Position numbers and translations under genes: made by a program. A DNA stretch of 54,229 bases. Source: JALOAF01 sp035446765. Its GTDB lineage: Bacteria > Patescibacteriota > Gracilibacteria > Absconditabacterales > Absconditicoccaceae. Shown here one piece after another: positions 41,826 to 51,232 of this stretch. A model generated the notes under the pieces. That model searched no databases, was not told the origin of the DNA, and saw only the letters and a list, made by a program, of their open reading frames with translations. Position 1 is the first letter of the stretch. Every line of letters begins with the position of its first letter. The DNA is taken from assembly GCA_035446765.1 (NCBI GenBank), contig DAOTFU010000002.1:1-54229 (forward strand), given 5' to 3'.

Positions 41826-44450
41826 ATGGGATTATTTGGTTCAAAAAAGAATGGTAAGTATGTTTATTCTTTTGATGAATGAAAAGGAGTAAACAAACAA
41901 ATTTTGTGATGAAAATGAGCAAATTTAGCAGAAATGATGTCTTTGGGAATGCCTATTCCTGATTGATTTACTGTAACTACAGAAGCTTGTGATGTTTATT
42001 ATGAAAATGATAAAACATATCCACAGGAGATTTTAGATCAGATTGAAGAAAAATTACAAAAATTGGAAAAATCAACAGGAAAAAAACTTTGAGATGCCAA
42101 TGATCCATTGTTGGTTTCTGTGAGATCTGGTGCTGCTGTTTCTATGCCAGGGATGATGGATACAGTATTAAATCTTTGACTTAATGATGAGTCTGTTAGA
42201 GGTTTGGCAACAAAAACAGGAAATGAAAGATTTGCATTGGATAGTTATAGAAGATTTATTCAAATGTTTGGTGATGTGGTAATGTGAGTAGATCATCATC
42301 ATTTTGAAACTCAAATTCAAAAAGTAAAAGATGAAAAATGAATCAAAGATGATACACAAATGACAATAGAAGATTTGAAAAGATTGATATCTTTGTACAA
42401 AGATGTAATACAAAACGATACATGAAAAATGTTTCCAAATGACTGAAGAGAACAATTACAAATGGCTATAGATGCTGTTTTTGGTTCTTGGAACAATGAC
42501 AGAGCTATATCTTATAGAAGAATGAACGATATCAAATGATTGATAGGTACTGCTGTAAATGTACAAGCTATGGTATTTGGTAATATGTGAGATACGTCTG
42601 GTACATGAGTATGCTTTACTAGAAACCCATCTACAGGAGAAAACAAGTTTTATGGAGAGTTTTTGATGAATGCTCAAGGTGAAGATGTGGTAGCAGGTAT
42701 TAGAACTCCAAAAGAAATACAAGAATTGGATGATGTAATGCCAGAATGTTACAAAGAATTGGTAGATATATATCAAAAATTGGAAAAACATTATAAAGAT
42801 ATGCAAGATATGGAATTTACTATACAAGAAGGTAAATTATATATTTTACAAACAAGAAATGGAAAAAGAACAGCTGCTGCAGCAGTAAAAATGGCTGTAG
42901 ACATGTTGGAAGAAGGGTTGATTGATGAAAAAACTGCTCTTTTGAGAGTTGAACCAAATCAATTGGATGCATTATTGCACAAACAAATAGATGCTGATGC
43001 AAAAACTGATGCTACATTGCTTACAAAATGATTGCCAGCTTCACCTGGTGCTGCTGTATGAGAAGTAGTATTTACAGCTCATGAAGCTAGTGTAAGAAGA
43101 GATGCTGGACACAAAGTAATATTGGTTAGAGTGGAAACATCTCCAGAAGATATAGAATGAATGGACGCTGCTCAAGGTATATTGACAGCTAGAGGAGGTA
43201 TGACATCTCATGCTGCTGTAGTAGCTAGAGGTATGTGAAAATGTTGTGTATCTGGATGTGGAGATCTTCAAATAAACGAAAAAGAAAAGGTATTTTCAGT
43301 AGCAGGTAAAACATTTAAAGAATGAGATATGCTTACTTTGGATGGTACTACTGGAGAAGTTTTTGAAGGAAGTTTACACACTGTAGATCCTGATTTGTCT
43401 GGAGATTTTGACAAATTGATGACATTAGCTGACAAATATAAAACACTTCAAATTAAAACTAATTCTGATACTCCAAAAGATACAGCAAAAGCTATTTCAT
43501 TTGGTGCAGAAGGTATTGGTCTTTGTAGGACAGAGCATATGTTTTTTGAAGAAAGTAGAATACAAGCTGTGAGAGAGATGATCGTTGCAAAAGAAACAGC
43601 TGAAAGAGAAAAAGCTTTGGCAAAAATTGAGCCATTTCAAAAACAAGATTTCGTAGATTTATTTAAAATATTGGAAGGAAAACCAATCATAGTAAGATTG
43701 ATAGATCCTCCTTTACATGAGTTCTTGCCACAAGAAGAAAAGGATATTCAATCAGTAGCTAGTGCAATCAACGTATCTGTGGAAGAATTAAAAGCTACAA
43801 TAGCTGATCTGCATGAATTTAATCCAATGCTTGGATTTAGAGGATGTAGATTGGGAGTTAGATATCCAGAAATTACAAAAATGCAAGCTAGAGCAATATT
43901 CAAAGCTGCACTGGAGATTGAATGAGCTAAACCTTGGATTGAAGTTCCATTGATATGAAATGCAAAAGAATATATGATATTAAAAAATATAATTGAGGAA
44001 GTAGCAGAAGAATTGTGAGCAAAAGGAAAAGTAGACTACAAAATATGATCTATGGTAGAAGTTCCTAGAGCTGCAATTACAGCAGATGAATTTGCTGGAG
44101 AATGTGATTTCTTGAGTTTTGGTACAAATGACCTTACTCAAATGGGGTGTGGATTTTCAAGAGATGATTCAGGAGCTTTCTTAAAGTTATATGTAGAAAA
44201 ATGAATATATGACAAAGATCCGTTCCAAGCTTTGGATCAACAAGGAGTTGGTAAATTGATGCAAATTTGTATTGAAAAAGCTAAAGGAGTTAATCCTGGA
44301 ATACATATGGGTATTTGTGGTGAACATGGTGGAGAACCAAGTTCAGTAGAATTCTGTCACAATATAGGATTGAATGAAGTTTCTTGTAGTCCGTATAGAG
44401 TGCCTATTGCAAAATTGGCGGCGGCTCAAGCAGCGATAAAAAACAGTTAA
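41826..44450 (+). CDS. ppdK: Pyruvate phosphate dikinase, 874 aa
   Basis: PPDK converts PEP, AMP and PPi to pyruvate and ATP (reversibly). It begins MGLFGSKKNGKYVYSFDEGK, then VNKQILGGKGANLAEMMSLG, the ATP-grasp opening. The swivelling His domain has GGMTSHAAVVARGMGKCCVS with the phosphorylated His at about residue 461. The PEP/pyruvate barrel contains EGIGLCRTEHMFFE, FLSFGTNDLTQMGCGFSRDD and MGICGEHGGEPSSVEF with the catalytic Cys. Length matches the family. In a reduced metabolism it may replace pyruvate kinase. Many Gly codons are TGA. Confidence 0.95.
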
Positions 44451-44459
44451 GAGTTAATA

Positions 44460-44640
44460 GCCCCGCTGTTCAGACGGGGGAGCTGCAGAATTAAGAGTTA
44501 TTGAAATTCTAAAATAATAGATTCTTCCCCTACGGGGAAGTTGTTCTAATGTAGTTGGGGGTTGTGTTAAAATACCCTCATCTAGTTTCATTCGGCAGTA
44601 CTGCCGAATAAACAGAACAACTTCCTCCAAGGGAAGGATT
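44460..44640. repeat. G/C-run repeats and hairpins after ppdK
   Basis: The block includes CCCCGCTGTTCAGACGGGG, CTTCCCCTACGGGGAAG, a perfect hairpin TTCGGCA-GTAC-TGCCGAA (44591-44608) and a CTTCCTCCAAGGGAAGG end. The hairpin has the same 7-bp stem and RTAC loop as elements at 3639-3656 and 49789-49806. Confidence 0.65.
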
Positions 44641-44654
44641 TTTCTTTTTAAATA

Positions 44655-44689
44655 AAAAAATCTCTGATTGGATGGCCGGAGATTTTTTA
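44655..44689 (+). terminator. Terminator after ppdK region
   Basis: AAAAAAATCTC pairs with GAGATTTTTT around a GC-containing loop. It is the likely end of the ppdK transcript beyond the repeat block. Confidence 0.7.
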
Positions 44690-44824
44690 ATATAACATAT
44701 TGTGTAATATTTTTTATATAAGTCAAATTGAACCCTTGAAAAGAAAATAAAAAATGTTATTATATTTATAATACTGATATTATCATTGATAATGAGTATT
44801 ATTTTTATTATATAATTTTTAGTT

Positions 44825-45052
44825 ATGAGTTGTGTTTTTTCTATTGTTGCGATTTTTATTTCAATTATTTCTTTGTATTTTTCTTATTTGAGGTTATGGG
44901 ATAAAGAAAGGGCAGAATTTAAGTTAAAAATTCAGAAAATTAGGTTTGATATAAAACTATTTTTTTTATCACTCGGAAAGGTGTTTTCTAAAAAGCTAAG
45001 TTCTAAGTATCATTCATTAATGTTTTTAAAGCGAATGAATAAGAAAAATTAA
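44825..45052 (+). CDS. Small membrane protein, 75 aa
   Basis: MSCVFSIVAIFISIISLYFS is a helix, followed by a basic tail (LKIQKIRFDIKLFFLSLGKV). Only one Gly (GGA), no TGA. No family recognised. It sits first in the accessory stretch 44825-47292. Confidence 0.5.
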   Translation: MSCVFSIVAIFISIISLYFSYLRLWDKERAEFKLKIQKIRFDIKLFFLSLGKVFSKKLSSKYHSLMFLKRMNKKN

Positions 45053-45156
45053 ATTATTTTAGTTATTTTTTATTTGAAAATAACATTTTAATAAATACAT
45101 TTATTGTGTTTTTATTCTTTTTTAAATGATTTTTTAAACTATAATTATATATAATT

Positions 45157-46167
45157 ATGAGTAATTCAAATTATTGAGATGTTTTTTCTGAACAAAATAT
45201 TTTAGAATTAATAGCAGATTGAAATATTAAGAGAGTTAAAGCTTTTTTAGAAAGTGGTGGTAATGTAAATATAAGGAATAATGTTAATATAAACGGCAAA
45301 GAATTTAAAAAAATAACATGATTAATGCTATCTATTTTGCTATGAGATGTTGAAATGGTTAAATTTCTTTTAAAAAATTGAGCTGATGTTAATAAAAAAT
45401 CTGGAGATTGAAGGACCGCTTTAATATATGCTTGTAACAAAAAATTTGATTTAAATATAGTAAAAAATTTATTAAAATATCCTGTTGATATTAGTGTTGA
45501 AGATAAAAAAGGTAATAATGCGACTATGTATGCCTATGCTTTGTGATGACATGATTTAGATATAAGCTCAGATTCTGATAATGCTAAATTATTAAGACTA
45601 TTATTAAATTATAGTTGAGTTAGTGCTTGAATAATAGCAAAGTCTAAATCTCATTTATTAAAGTTGATTAAAAGTTGAGAAGATATAAATATTAAAGATA
45701 TTAAAGGAAATACACTGTTAATGTATTATGTTGAAGATTGATCTATAAAACTTGTAAATAAATTAATAAAAGATTGAGCTGATTTAAATATACAAAATAA
45801 ATTATGAATTACTCCTTTAATGCTAGCAGTGAAATTAAACTATATTGATATAGCTAAGATATTAATAAAAAATTGATCAAATTGTATGTTAAGAGATAAT
45901 CAATGAAATACGGTCATTGATTTTGTTAAAGAAAAAAAAATTGAAGAACTAATTGAAAATCATATAGAAAAGAGTCAATGAGTATGTACTAATTGTTGAT
46001 GAGATAAGTTTAAGACTGTATGAGTGATACCAAATTGGGTGCTTTGGGTCTCACTTTTATTTCCCATTTTATTAATAATGTTTTTGATACTTAATTTCTT
46101 ATTTGTAGAAGTTAAATGTGTCAACTGTTGAGCAAGATTTAGTAAGAGTTTTTTAACACAAAAGTAA
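45157..46167 (+). CDS. Ankyrin-repeat protein with C-terminal Cys motifs, 336 aa
   Basis: Ankyrin units show the TxLMxA, VxxLLxxGADVN pattern: EMVKFLLKNGADVNKKSGDG (about 70), NKLIKDGADLNIQNKLGITP (about 205) and DIAKILIKNGSNCMLRDNQG (about 238), with degenerate copies between. After residue 280 are CTNCGGDKFKT, a helix (PNWVLWVSLLFPILLIMFLI) and CVNCGARFSK, so two Cys pairs flank a membrane helix like a split zinc ribbon. It is probably membrane-anchored with the repeats in the cytoplasm. Ankyrin repeats bind proteins and are used by host-associated bacteria, but no target is indicated. Almost all Gly are TGA. Confidence 0.8.
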
Positions 46168-46207
46168 TTGTATTTTTGTTCTGTAAAGTGATTTATCCTT
46201 TATAATT

Positions 46208-46370
46208 ATGTTTTTGAAAAAATATTGCTTGTTTAAATTGTGGTGTTATAGAAAATTTAGTGGAGTTTTGTTATGAAAATGGTAGACAATATTTGAAAGC
46301 TTATTGTCACTTAAGAAAACAACAAAGAAATTTTAGAATTAGTAGAATAGCAAAGATTGAGTTGAGATAA
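46208..46370 (+). pseudogene. Frameshifted small zinc-ribbon protein
   Basis: From about 46217 a frame encodes GKNIACLNCGVIENLVEFCY and NGRQYLKAYCHLRKQQ, a compact Cys pattern of zinc-finger/HNH-associated proteins, ending at TAA 46368-46370. It has no start codon in its own frame, but ATG at 46208 is joined to it if one A of the AAAAAA run is removed. It is either a fresh frameshift or a decayed fragment. Confidence 0.45.
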
Positions 46371-46395
46371 TGTTTTTAAATTGTTTTAATAAAAA

Positions 46396-46905
46396 ATGAC
46401 AGAAATAATTAATCCATTTTGTGCATGATGTAAAAACTGATCAAAACATATATGTTGTATAAATACTGCTGAACGATTAGATTTTACTAGATCATATCTT
46501 AATGCTACAAAAATATTGGCAGAAGCATTAAAAAAAGAAGACGAAGAACAACTTTTTCATCCTTTAGCTTTTATGATTAGACATTCAATAGAATTGCTTA
46601 TAAAAAACGAATTAATAAATAAATGTTGAAAGGATTTTAAGGATGTGGTTGGGGAAAATCATAATTTAAAAAATTTATTAAATGAATTAGTTTGTAAAAC
46701 TACGCTTTTTAATTATATAAAAGAAGATGAAATATTTATATTTGATAATTATGATAAGGATTCTTTTGAATTTAGGTATCCGGTTGATAAGAAGAATCAG
46801 GCTACTTGTGGCTGATTGTGCTGTTTTTGAATAGATGAGGTTATTAAATTATGTGACAATATGTTAAGTTTTATTGATAAAGAGTGTCCTGATAATAATT
46901 ATTAG
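46396..46905 (+). CDS. HEPN-like protein, 169 aa
   Basis: The N-terminus has Cys/Gly pairs (PFCAGCKNGSKHICC). Then comes a helical core FTRSYLNATKILAEALKKED, LFHPLAFMIRHSIELLIKNE and GENHNLKNLLNELV, which has the R-x4-6-H / H-x-x-E-L-x-x-K character of HEPN nucleotide/RNA-binding domains seen in abortive-infection and toxin systems. A MNT partner is not visible. The assignment is by pattern. A toxin role is possible. Confidence 0.5.
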
Positions 46906-47076
46906 TATTGAAATATTTGTTAGAAGATTTTTTCAGTAATATACGTAATGTTAAAAAGAGATTTTGAATAGTTTAATAAAATGAAAAAATTTTGCTTATT
47001 GTGATGAATTGACATGTAGTAATAAATAACGTTAAAATTTAAAAAATACAGTTTTTTATAATATAAAATTTAAAAA

Positions 47077-47292
47077 ATGACAAAAAAATTTCCTAAGAAC
47101 CAGAATAAAAAATGGACTAATGAAGACATTAAAAAACTTAAAGAATTAGCAAAAATTAATAAAACGGCTGATACTCCTACAAGAATTATTGCTATAAAAT
47201 TGTGAAGAACCGAATCTTCTATATATAAAAAAGCACAAAAATTATGAATATCATTAAAACCGACAAATCAATCTCCGTATTGAACTAAATAA
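47077..47292 (+). CDS. Myb/SANT-like DNA-binding protein, 71 aa
   Basis: The sequence KKWTNEDIKKLKELAKINKT, then TRIIAIKLGRTESSIYKKAQ and KLGISLKPTNQSPYGTK, is a compact helix-turn-helix with Trp and the GRT-xx-I/V-xx-K-A-xx-LGISL ending widespread in bacterial SANT-like proteins. It should bind DNA. The gene is intact at normal size. Confidence 0.75.
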
Positions 47293-47327
47293 TTTTTATG
47301 TGGCCGTATGGTTTTACATTATTAAAA

Positions 47328-48770
47328 TTACTTTTTCATCTTCCCCAATGGTTCCCCCTCTGTGAAACCAGCATTTGTTTGAACCCCTACAACAGCCTTT
47401 TCATGGAATTCTTTTAAATCATTGGCTCAGACATAGGTCATGGCAGAACGTAGTCATGCCGTAAATTCATCTACTATATCTCATACGGACTCTCTTCATT
47501 TTGTAATATATATTTTTGAGCTAGATATTCATTCACGAAACATAGCTCTTTTGGCTAATTCAAATTTTGATGTATTTTGATTTCTCAAATTTACTGCTTT
47601 TTGTGATGCCATACCATAATTGTCTTTGTACATAGAACCATCATTATCATATTTCACATCTCATACGGATTCAAAAGTTCCAGCAAAAAGTGATCATCGC
47701 ATTACATGATTTGCTCATGCCGCTAATGCTAGATTCATATCTCTTGGTGATCTGATTCATCCATCTGCTCGTACAAATCCTCAGTGTTTTTTGGCTTCTT
47801 GACTACATTTGTATACTGCTGTAAATTGCGGTCTTCATACTCAAGTCTTCATCCTAGTAGTACACATAGCTCATGGTCAGATTCATACTTTTACTCCGTT
47901 TGCACCAGCTTTGATTAAGTTGCGAGTAGCGCTTTCTGTAATTACATTTCCCGCAATAAGTGTGGGTTTGTCTCCAAATATTTTTCTAAATTTTTTGATA
48001 TTTTCTATCATGGATTTTTGATATCCATGTGCCGTATCTAGTACAAAAATATTTATTCACCATTCGTGTAGTTTGTGTACCTTTTCTTCAAAGCTATTTA
48101 TTCACACAGCCACTGCCAAGTTTAATTTTCAATCTTTATCCAAAGTAGGTGAATAAATTTCATTTCTAATTGTATTTTTTTTTGTTAAGATTCACTTTAA
48201 TATTCATTTTTTATCTACTATAGGTAGTGAGGATATATTATTTTTGTCCATAAGTTCAAATGCCTCTTGATTTGAAATTCACTCTAGACCCGTAATTAGT
48301 TTGCTTTTTTCAATGTTTCACAACAATGAGAATTGATCTAAGTTTTTTAAATCTTTTGGTTTAAATATTCATGTGGCTTTGTTTTTGTCGTCTATCATGA
48401 TTACACAATTGTGATCTCTTTTGTGAATGATTCACATAGCATCTCTAATTGTGTTGTTTGCTTTAACTGTGATAGGTGTGTCATATTTTGGATTAGCATT
48501 TTTTACATGTTTTATAACTCTTTCAAGCGTGTCTAATGACATGTCTTGTGGTAAAACAACTAGCCCACCATATCTAGCCATAGTTTCTGCCATTCTTTTT
48601 CCTGCTACCGCATTCATATTTGCTACAACTATTGGATTTTTTGTTCAAAATGAATGTGTTGGTGTGATGTCTATTTCTAACCTAGATTTTCATTCAAAAT
48701 AATTTTGAAAAATAAAAACATCACTATAGGTTAGCTCTTCATTTTCATAGATTTTGTTGTTGAATTTCAT
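47328..48770 (-). CDS. GuaB1-type IMP dehydrogenase-family enzyme with CBS domains, 480 aa
   Basis: The start MKFNNKIYENEELTYSDVFI is the IMPDH/GMPR fold; ANMNAVAGKRMAETMARYGG and CBS domains (about 95-205) follow. The catalytic loop is GVKVGIGPGAMCTTRMKTGV with Cys, then GRPQFTAV. RADGGIRSPRDMNLALAAGA and a C-terminus KAVVGVQTNAGFTEGEP match GuaB1 of actinobacteria, a GMP reductase carrying CBS domains, rather than classical IMPDH (whose loop lacks TRMxTGVGRPQ). It would recycle GMP to IMP. Divergent from tRNA-Gly(UCA). Confidence 0.85.
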
Positions 48771-48899
48771 GTGCTTTTTTGTATATTATATGAGTAAAAC
48801 TAAATTAGGTATAAGAAAGTTGTATAAAAAAAGCAATTAAAAAAATAAAGTTTGCATCTTGTCTGCTTTTTCAAACAACCATTTTTTTTGAAAAATTGC

Positions 48900-48927
48900 T
48901 TGATTTTGGACTAGATATTTGTATAAA
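48900..48927 (+). promoter_or_regulatory. Promoter of tRNA-Gly(UCA)
   Basis: TTGATT (48900-48905), a 16-base spacer and TATAAA (48922-48927), about 30 bases before the tRNA. A plausible sigma-70-type promoter in the divergent gap with the GuaB1 gene. Confidence 0.55.
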
Positions 48928-48956
48928 GTCTTCCACGTGCATATTTTTTTTATTAT

Positions 48957-49030
48957 GCGGGTATGATGTAATTGGTGTAGCATAGCAGACTTCAGCTCTG
49001 CTTGCACGGGTTCGAGTCCCGTTACCCGCT
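48957..49030 (+). tRNA. tRNA-Gly(UCA), decodes UGA as glycine
   Basis: Acceptor stem GCGGGTA / TACCCGC with discriminator U, anticodon stem GCAGA / TCTGC and loop CTTCAGC, so the anticodon is UCA, cognate to UGA. G1-C72, C2-G71, G3-C70 and U73 are glycine identity elements. This is the tRNA known in SR1/Gracilibacteria that turns UGA into a sense codon. It is the direct explanation for the Gly-at-TGA pattern in nearly every long gene here. CCA is not encoded. Confidence 0.97.
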
Positions 49031-49054
49031 GTTTGTTTTTATATAAAAAATAAG

Positions 49055-49297
49055 ATGTTGAAACAAATAGTGTTGGGTTTGTTGTTTATGGCTGGATGAA
49101 TTGCTATGATATATTATTCTTCACAGTTGGTAAATATGTTTGGTAGAAATCAGCGAGCAGAGACCAATTTGTGATGAACCAAAAATGCTATAGTATTGTT
49201 TGGTTTTGCTTTGATTGTTGTGGGTACCTTATTTATGTTTTGAGTTTTGGGTACTTCATCTCCAGTAGACAATGTTACATCAAATGTAGCTATTTAA
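49055..49297 (+). CDS. Small two-helix membrane protein, 80 aa
   Basis: MLKQIVLGLLFMAGGIAMIY forms the first helix, NAIVLFGFALIVVGTLFMFG the second, with a charged loop between. No family recognised. It sits in the tRNA cluster, in the same direction, and may be co-transcribed. Confidence 0.65.
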
Positions 49298-49306
49298 TGT
49301 TTTTTT

Positions 49307-49389
49307 GGGGGAGTGGCAGAGCGGTCAATTGCATCAGACTGTAAATCTGACGCCTCACGGCTACACAGGTTCAAATCCTGTCTCCCCCA
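49307..49389 (+). tRNA. tRNA-Tyr(GUA)
   Basis: Acceptor GGGGGAG / CTCCCCC with discriminator A, anticodon loop CTGTAAA reading GTA, and a long variable arm (class II), as expected for bacterial tRNA-Tyr. Confidence 0.95.
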
Positions 49390-49401
49390 AGTTTGAATTC
49401 T

Positions 49402-49475
49402 GGGTTCTTAGCTCAGCTGGCTAGAGCGCCTGCCTTGCACGCAGGAGGTCATGGGTTCGACTCCCATAGAATCCA
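49402..49475 (+). tRNA. tRNA-Ala(UGC)
   Basis: Acceptor GGGTTCT / AGAATCC with the G3-U70 pair that defines alanine, anticodon loop CTTGCAC reading TGC, normal D- and T-arms. Intact. A damaged copy follows at 49768. Confidence 0.95.
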
Positions 49476-49500
49476 AATTTGTTTGACTTAACACTTTAGT

Positions 49501-49758
49501 ATGTATTATTTGTATTTATTAAAATGAAAGAGATTTTATTTGGGTATTACAAATAATGTGGGTAGGAGGTTACAGGAACATTTAATGTGAGAGGTTTATT
49601 CTACTAAGAGAATGTGAGATCACATCATGTTGGTTTGATATTTGCCTTTGCAATCTAAAAGCGACGCTTTGGAGTTAGAATCTAAATTAAAAAAGTCTGG
49701 TCATATTGATAGATTGATTCATTATGAGTGATTTGTTTCTTGTGGTGATATTGATTAA
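49501..49758 (+). CDS. GIY-YIG domain nuclease-like protein, 85 aa
   Basis: The start MYYLYLLKGKRFYLGITNNV is the GIY-YIG signature in the YLYLL...YLGITNN variant, then GRRLQEH with conserved Arg and a Glu-containing helix DALELESKLKK. It is the YhbQ/UvrC-N type single-domain protein, about 85 aa. It sits between two tRNA genes. Confidence 0.85.
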
Positions 49759-49767
49759 TGTATATAT

Positions 49768-49847
49768 GGATTTAGCTCAGCTGGCTAGTCCCGCAATACT
49801 GCGGGATTGCAGCAGGGAGGTCATGGGTTCGACTCCCATAGAATCCA
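49768..49847 (+). pseudogene. tRNA-Ala copy with a hairpin in its anticodon arm
   Basis: The D-arm (TTAGCTCAGCTGGCTAG) and the T-arm/acceptor 3' half (TCATGGGTTCGACTCCCATA, AATCCA) are identical to the intact tRNA-Ala. The 5' side of the anticodon stem is replaced by TCCCGCAATACTGCGGGA (49789-49806), after which TTGCAGCAGGGAGG is a decayed form of the normal TTGCACGCAGGAGG. The 5' acceptor strand has also drifted (GGATTTA). It cannot form a normal cloverleaf anticodon arm, so it is a pseudogene or tRNA-like RNA. Confidence 0.85.
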
Positions 49848-49863
49848 AATTTGTAACCTGAGG

Positions 49864-49937
49864 GCTCTCGTAGTCTAGTGGTTTAGGACGTCGCCCTCTC
49901 ACGGCGAAGATCGCGGGTTCGAGTCCCGCCGGGAGTG
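49864..49937 (+). tRNA. tRNA-Glu(CUC)
   Basis: Anticodon stem TCGCC / GGCGA, loop CTCTCAC reading CTC. Acceptor GCTCTCG pairs with CGGGAGT allowing G-U pairs, discriminator G. The D-arm (GTCTAGTGGTTTAGGAC) is of the tRNA-Glu type. Confidence 0.85.
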
Positions 49938-50028
49938 AATTTAAATGTAAAATTAAAAATTCTTAAATGTGAAATGAGTTTTGAAAATTTTGCATTGAAT
50001 ATTGAAGGTTGGAACATTTATTGTATAT

Positions 50029-50102
50029 GCCCCTATAGTTCAACCGGATAGAGCAACAGCCTTCTAAGCTGTAAGTTGGTGGTTCGAGTCCACCTGGGGG
50101 TA
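50029..50102 (+). tRNA. tRNA-Arg(UCU)
   Basis: Acceptor GCCCCTA / TGGGGGT with discriminator A; anticodon stem ACAGC / GCTGT and loop CTTCTAA reading TCT, which decodes AGA, by far the commonest Arg codon in this window. Confidence 0.92.
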
Positions 50103-50125
50103 AATTTAATTTAATAATACATTGT

Positions 50126-50671
50126 ATGCAACAAAAACCTTTTGTAAAAAGGAATGACAGAATGGTTTACACCAATCAAAATATTAAAGCCCCAACTATA
50201 ATGATAGTTGATGAAGAGAAAAATAATCTCGGTTCTTTTCCTAGGAGAAGAGCATTAGAAATGGCAGAAGAAAGATGATTGGATTTGGTACAGATGCATT
50301 ATGATCCTATAAAACAAGTTTGCACAGCAATAATTACAGATTATGGTAAGTATATGTATCAAAAGCAAAAAGATCAAAAAGAAAAGAAAAAAACCCAAAA
50401 ACAAAGATCACTTAAAGAATTGAAAGTTAGTTATGCGATATGAGAAAATGATTTGAAGATGAAAGTCAGAAAGTGAAGAGAATTTTTGGAGTGATGAGAC
50501 AACGTTAAGTTTCTTTTGAGATTGAGATGAAGAGAAAGAATATATGCTGATAAAGCTATCGTAAAATTGAAAGGTATTGTAACAGAATTGGAAGATATCA
50601 GTAAAACACAGTTTCCTCATCCAAAAAAAGAAGCACAATGATATAGTATTGTTTTATTCAGTAAATCTTAG
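50126..50671 (+). CDS. infC: Translation initiation factor IF-3, 181 aa
   Basis: IF-3 binds the 30S subunit and checks start-codon pairing. The N-terminal domain has VYTNQNIKAPTIMIVDEEKN and LEMAEERGLDLVQMHYD; the C-terminal domain has SYAIGENDLKMKVRKGREFL, NVKFLLRLRGRE and LFSK. Length is normal. It heads the conserved infC-rpmI-rplT operon. ATG at 50126 was chosen; no Shine-Dalgarno is seen. Confidence 0.95.
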
Positions 50672-50678
50672 TAATAAA

Positions 50679-50876
50679 ATGAGTAATAAAATGAAATCTC
50701 ATAGTGGAGCAGCCAAAAGATTTAAAATTACAAAAAAGAGAAAGGTAATGGCTAAAAAATCTTGCAATAATCACTTGCTTACAAATAAGTGAGATTCAAA
50801 TAAAAAACACCCTTATGGAAAAGAGTTATCTAAAGCAAATAGTAAGATGGTTAAAAATTTACTTCCTTATAAATAG
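50679..50876 (+). CDS. rpmI: Ribosomal protein bL35, 65 aa
   Basis: MSNKMKSHSGAAKRFKITKK starts with the L35 pattern (K-K-KTHSGAAKRF-TG), then LTNKGDSNKK in place of HILTKKS-KRKR, ending NLLPYK. It sits between infC and rplT, the standard order. Confidence 0.94.
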
Positions 50877-50884
50877 TATAAAAA

Positions 50885-51232
50885 ATGGTTAGAGTTAGTA
50901 ATGGTTTGCAAAGACAAAGAAGACATAAAAAATATATTAAAAAAGCAAAGGGTTTTAGGTTGGGTAGAAAAAATGTTTATACTCAAGTAAGAGCTGCTTT
51001 GGTAAAACAATGACAACATGCTTATGTTTCTAGAAAATTGAAAAAAAGAGATTTTAGGAAACTTTGGATAGAAAGATTGTCAGCCGTTTTAAGAGAAAAG
51101 TGATCTAAGTATAGTGTATTTATGTCTGAAATGTATAAAAAAGATATTAGATTGGATAGAAAAGTATTGTCTAATATATCAATTGCATTCCCAGAGGTGT
51201 TTACAAAGATATATGAAGAAGTTGTTAAATAA
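50885..51232 (+). CDS. rplT: Ribosomal protein bL20, 115 aa
   Basis: MVRVSNGLQRQRRHKKYIKK, then AKGFRLGRKNVYTQVRAALV and RKLKKRDFRKLWIERLSAVL, is canonical L20, which binds 23S rRNA early in 50S assembly. Starts 8 bases after rpmI and ends the operon. Two Gly are TGA. Confidence 0.95.

Noticed and set aside
44454..44726. 90-aa minus-strand frame
   Set aside because: It is read through the G/C-run repeats and a terminator; its sequence follows the hairpins and has no protein character.
46906..47076. 12-residue frame MKKFCLLGGIDM
   Set aside because: Too short and no supporting context; the DNA is AT-rich spacer with a TTGACA-like promoter.
49768..49847. Functional second tRNA-Ala or a tRNA intron
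   Set aside because: A hairpin replaces one side of the anticodon stem; removing it does not restore the 5' stem bases, so it is not a clean intron.
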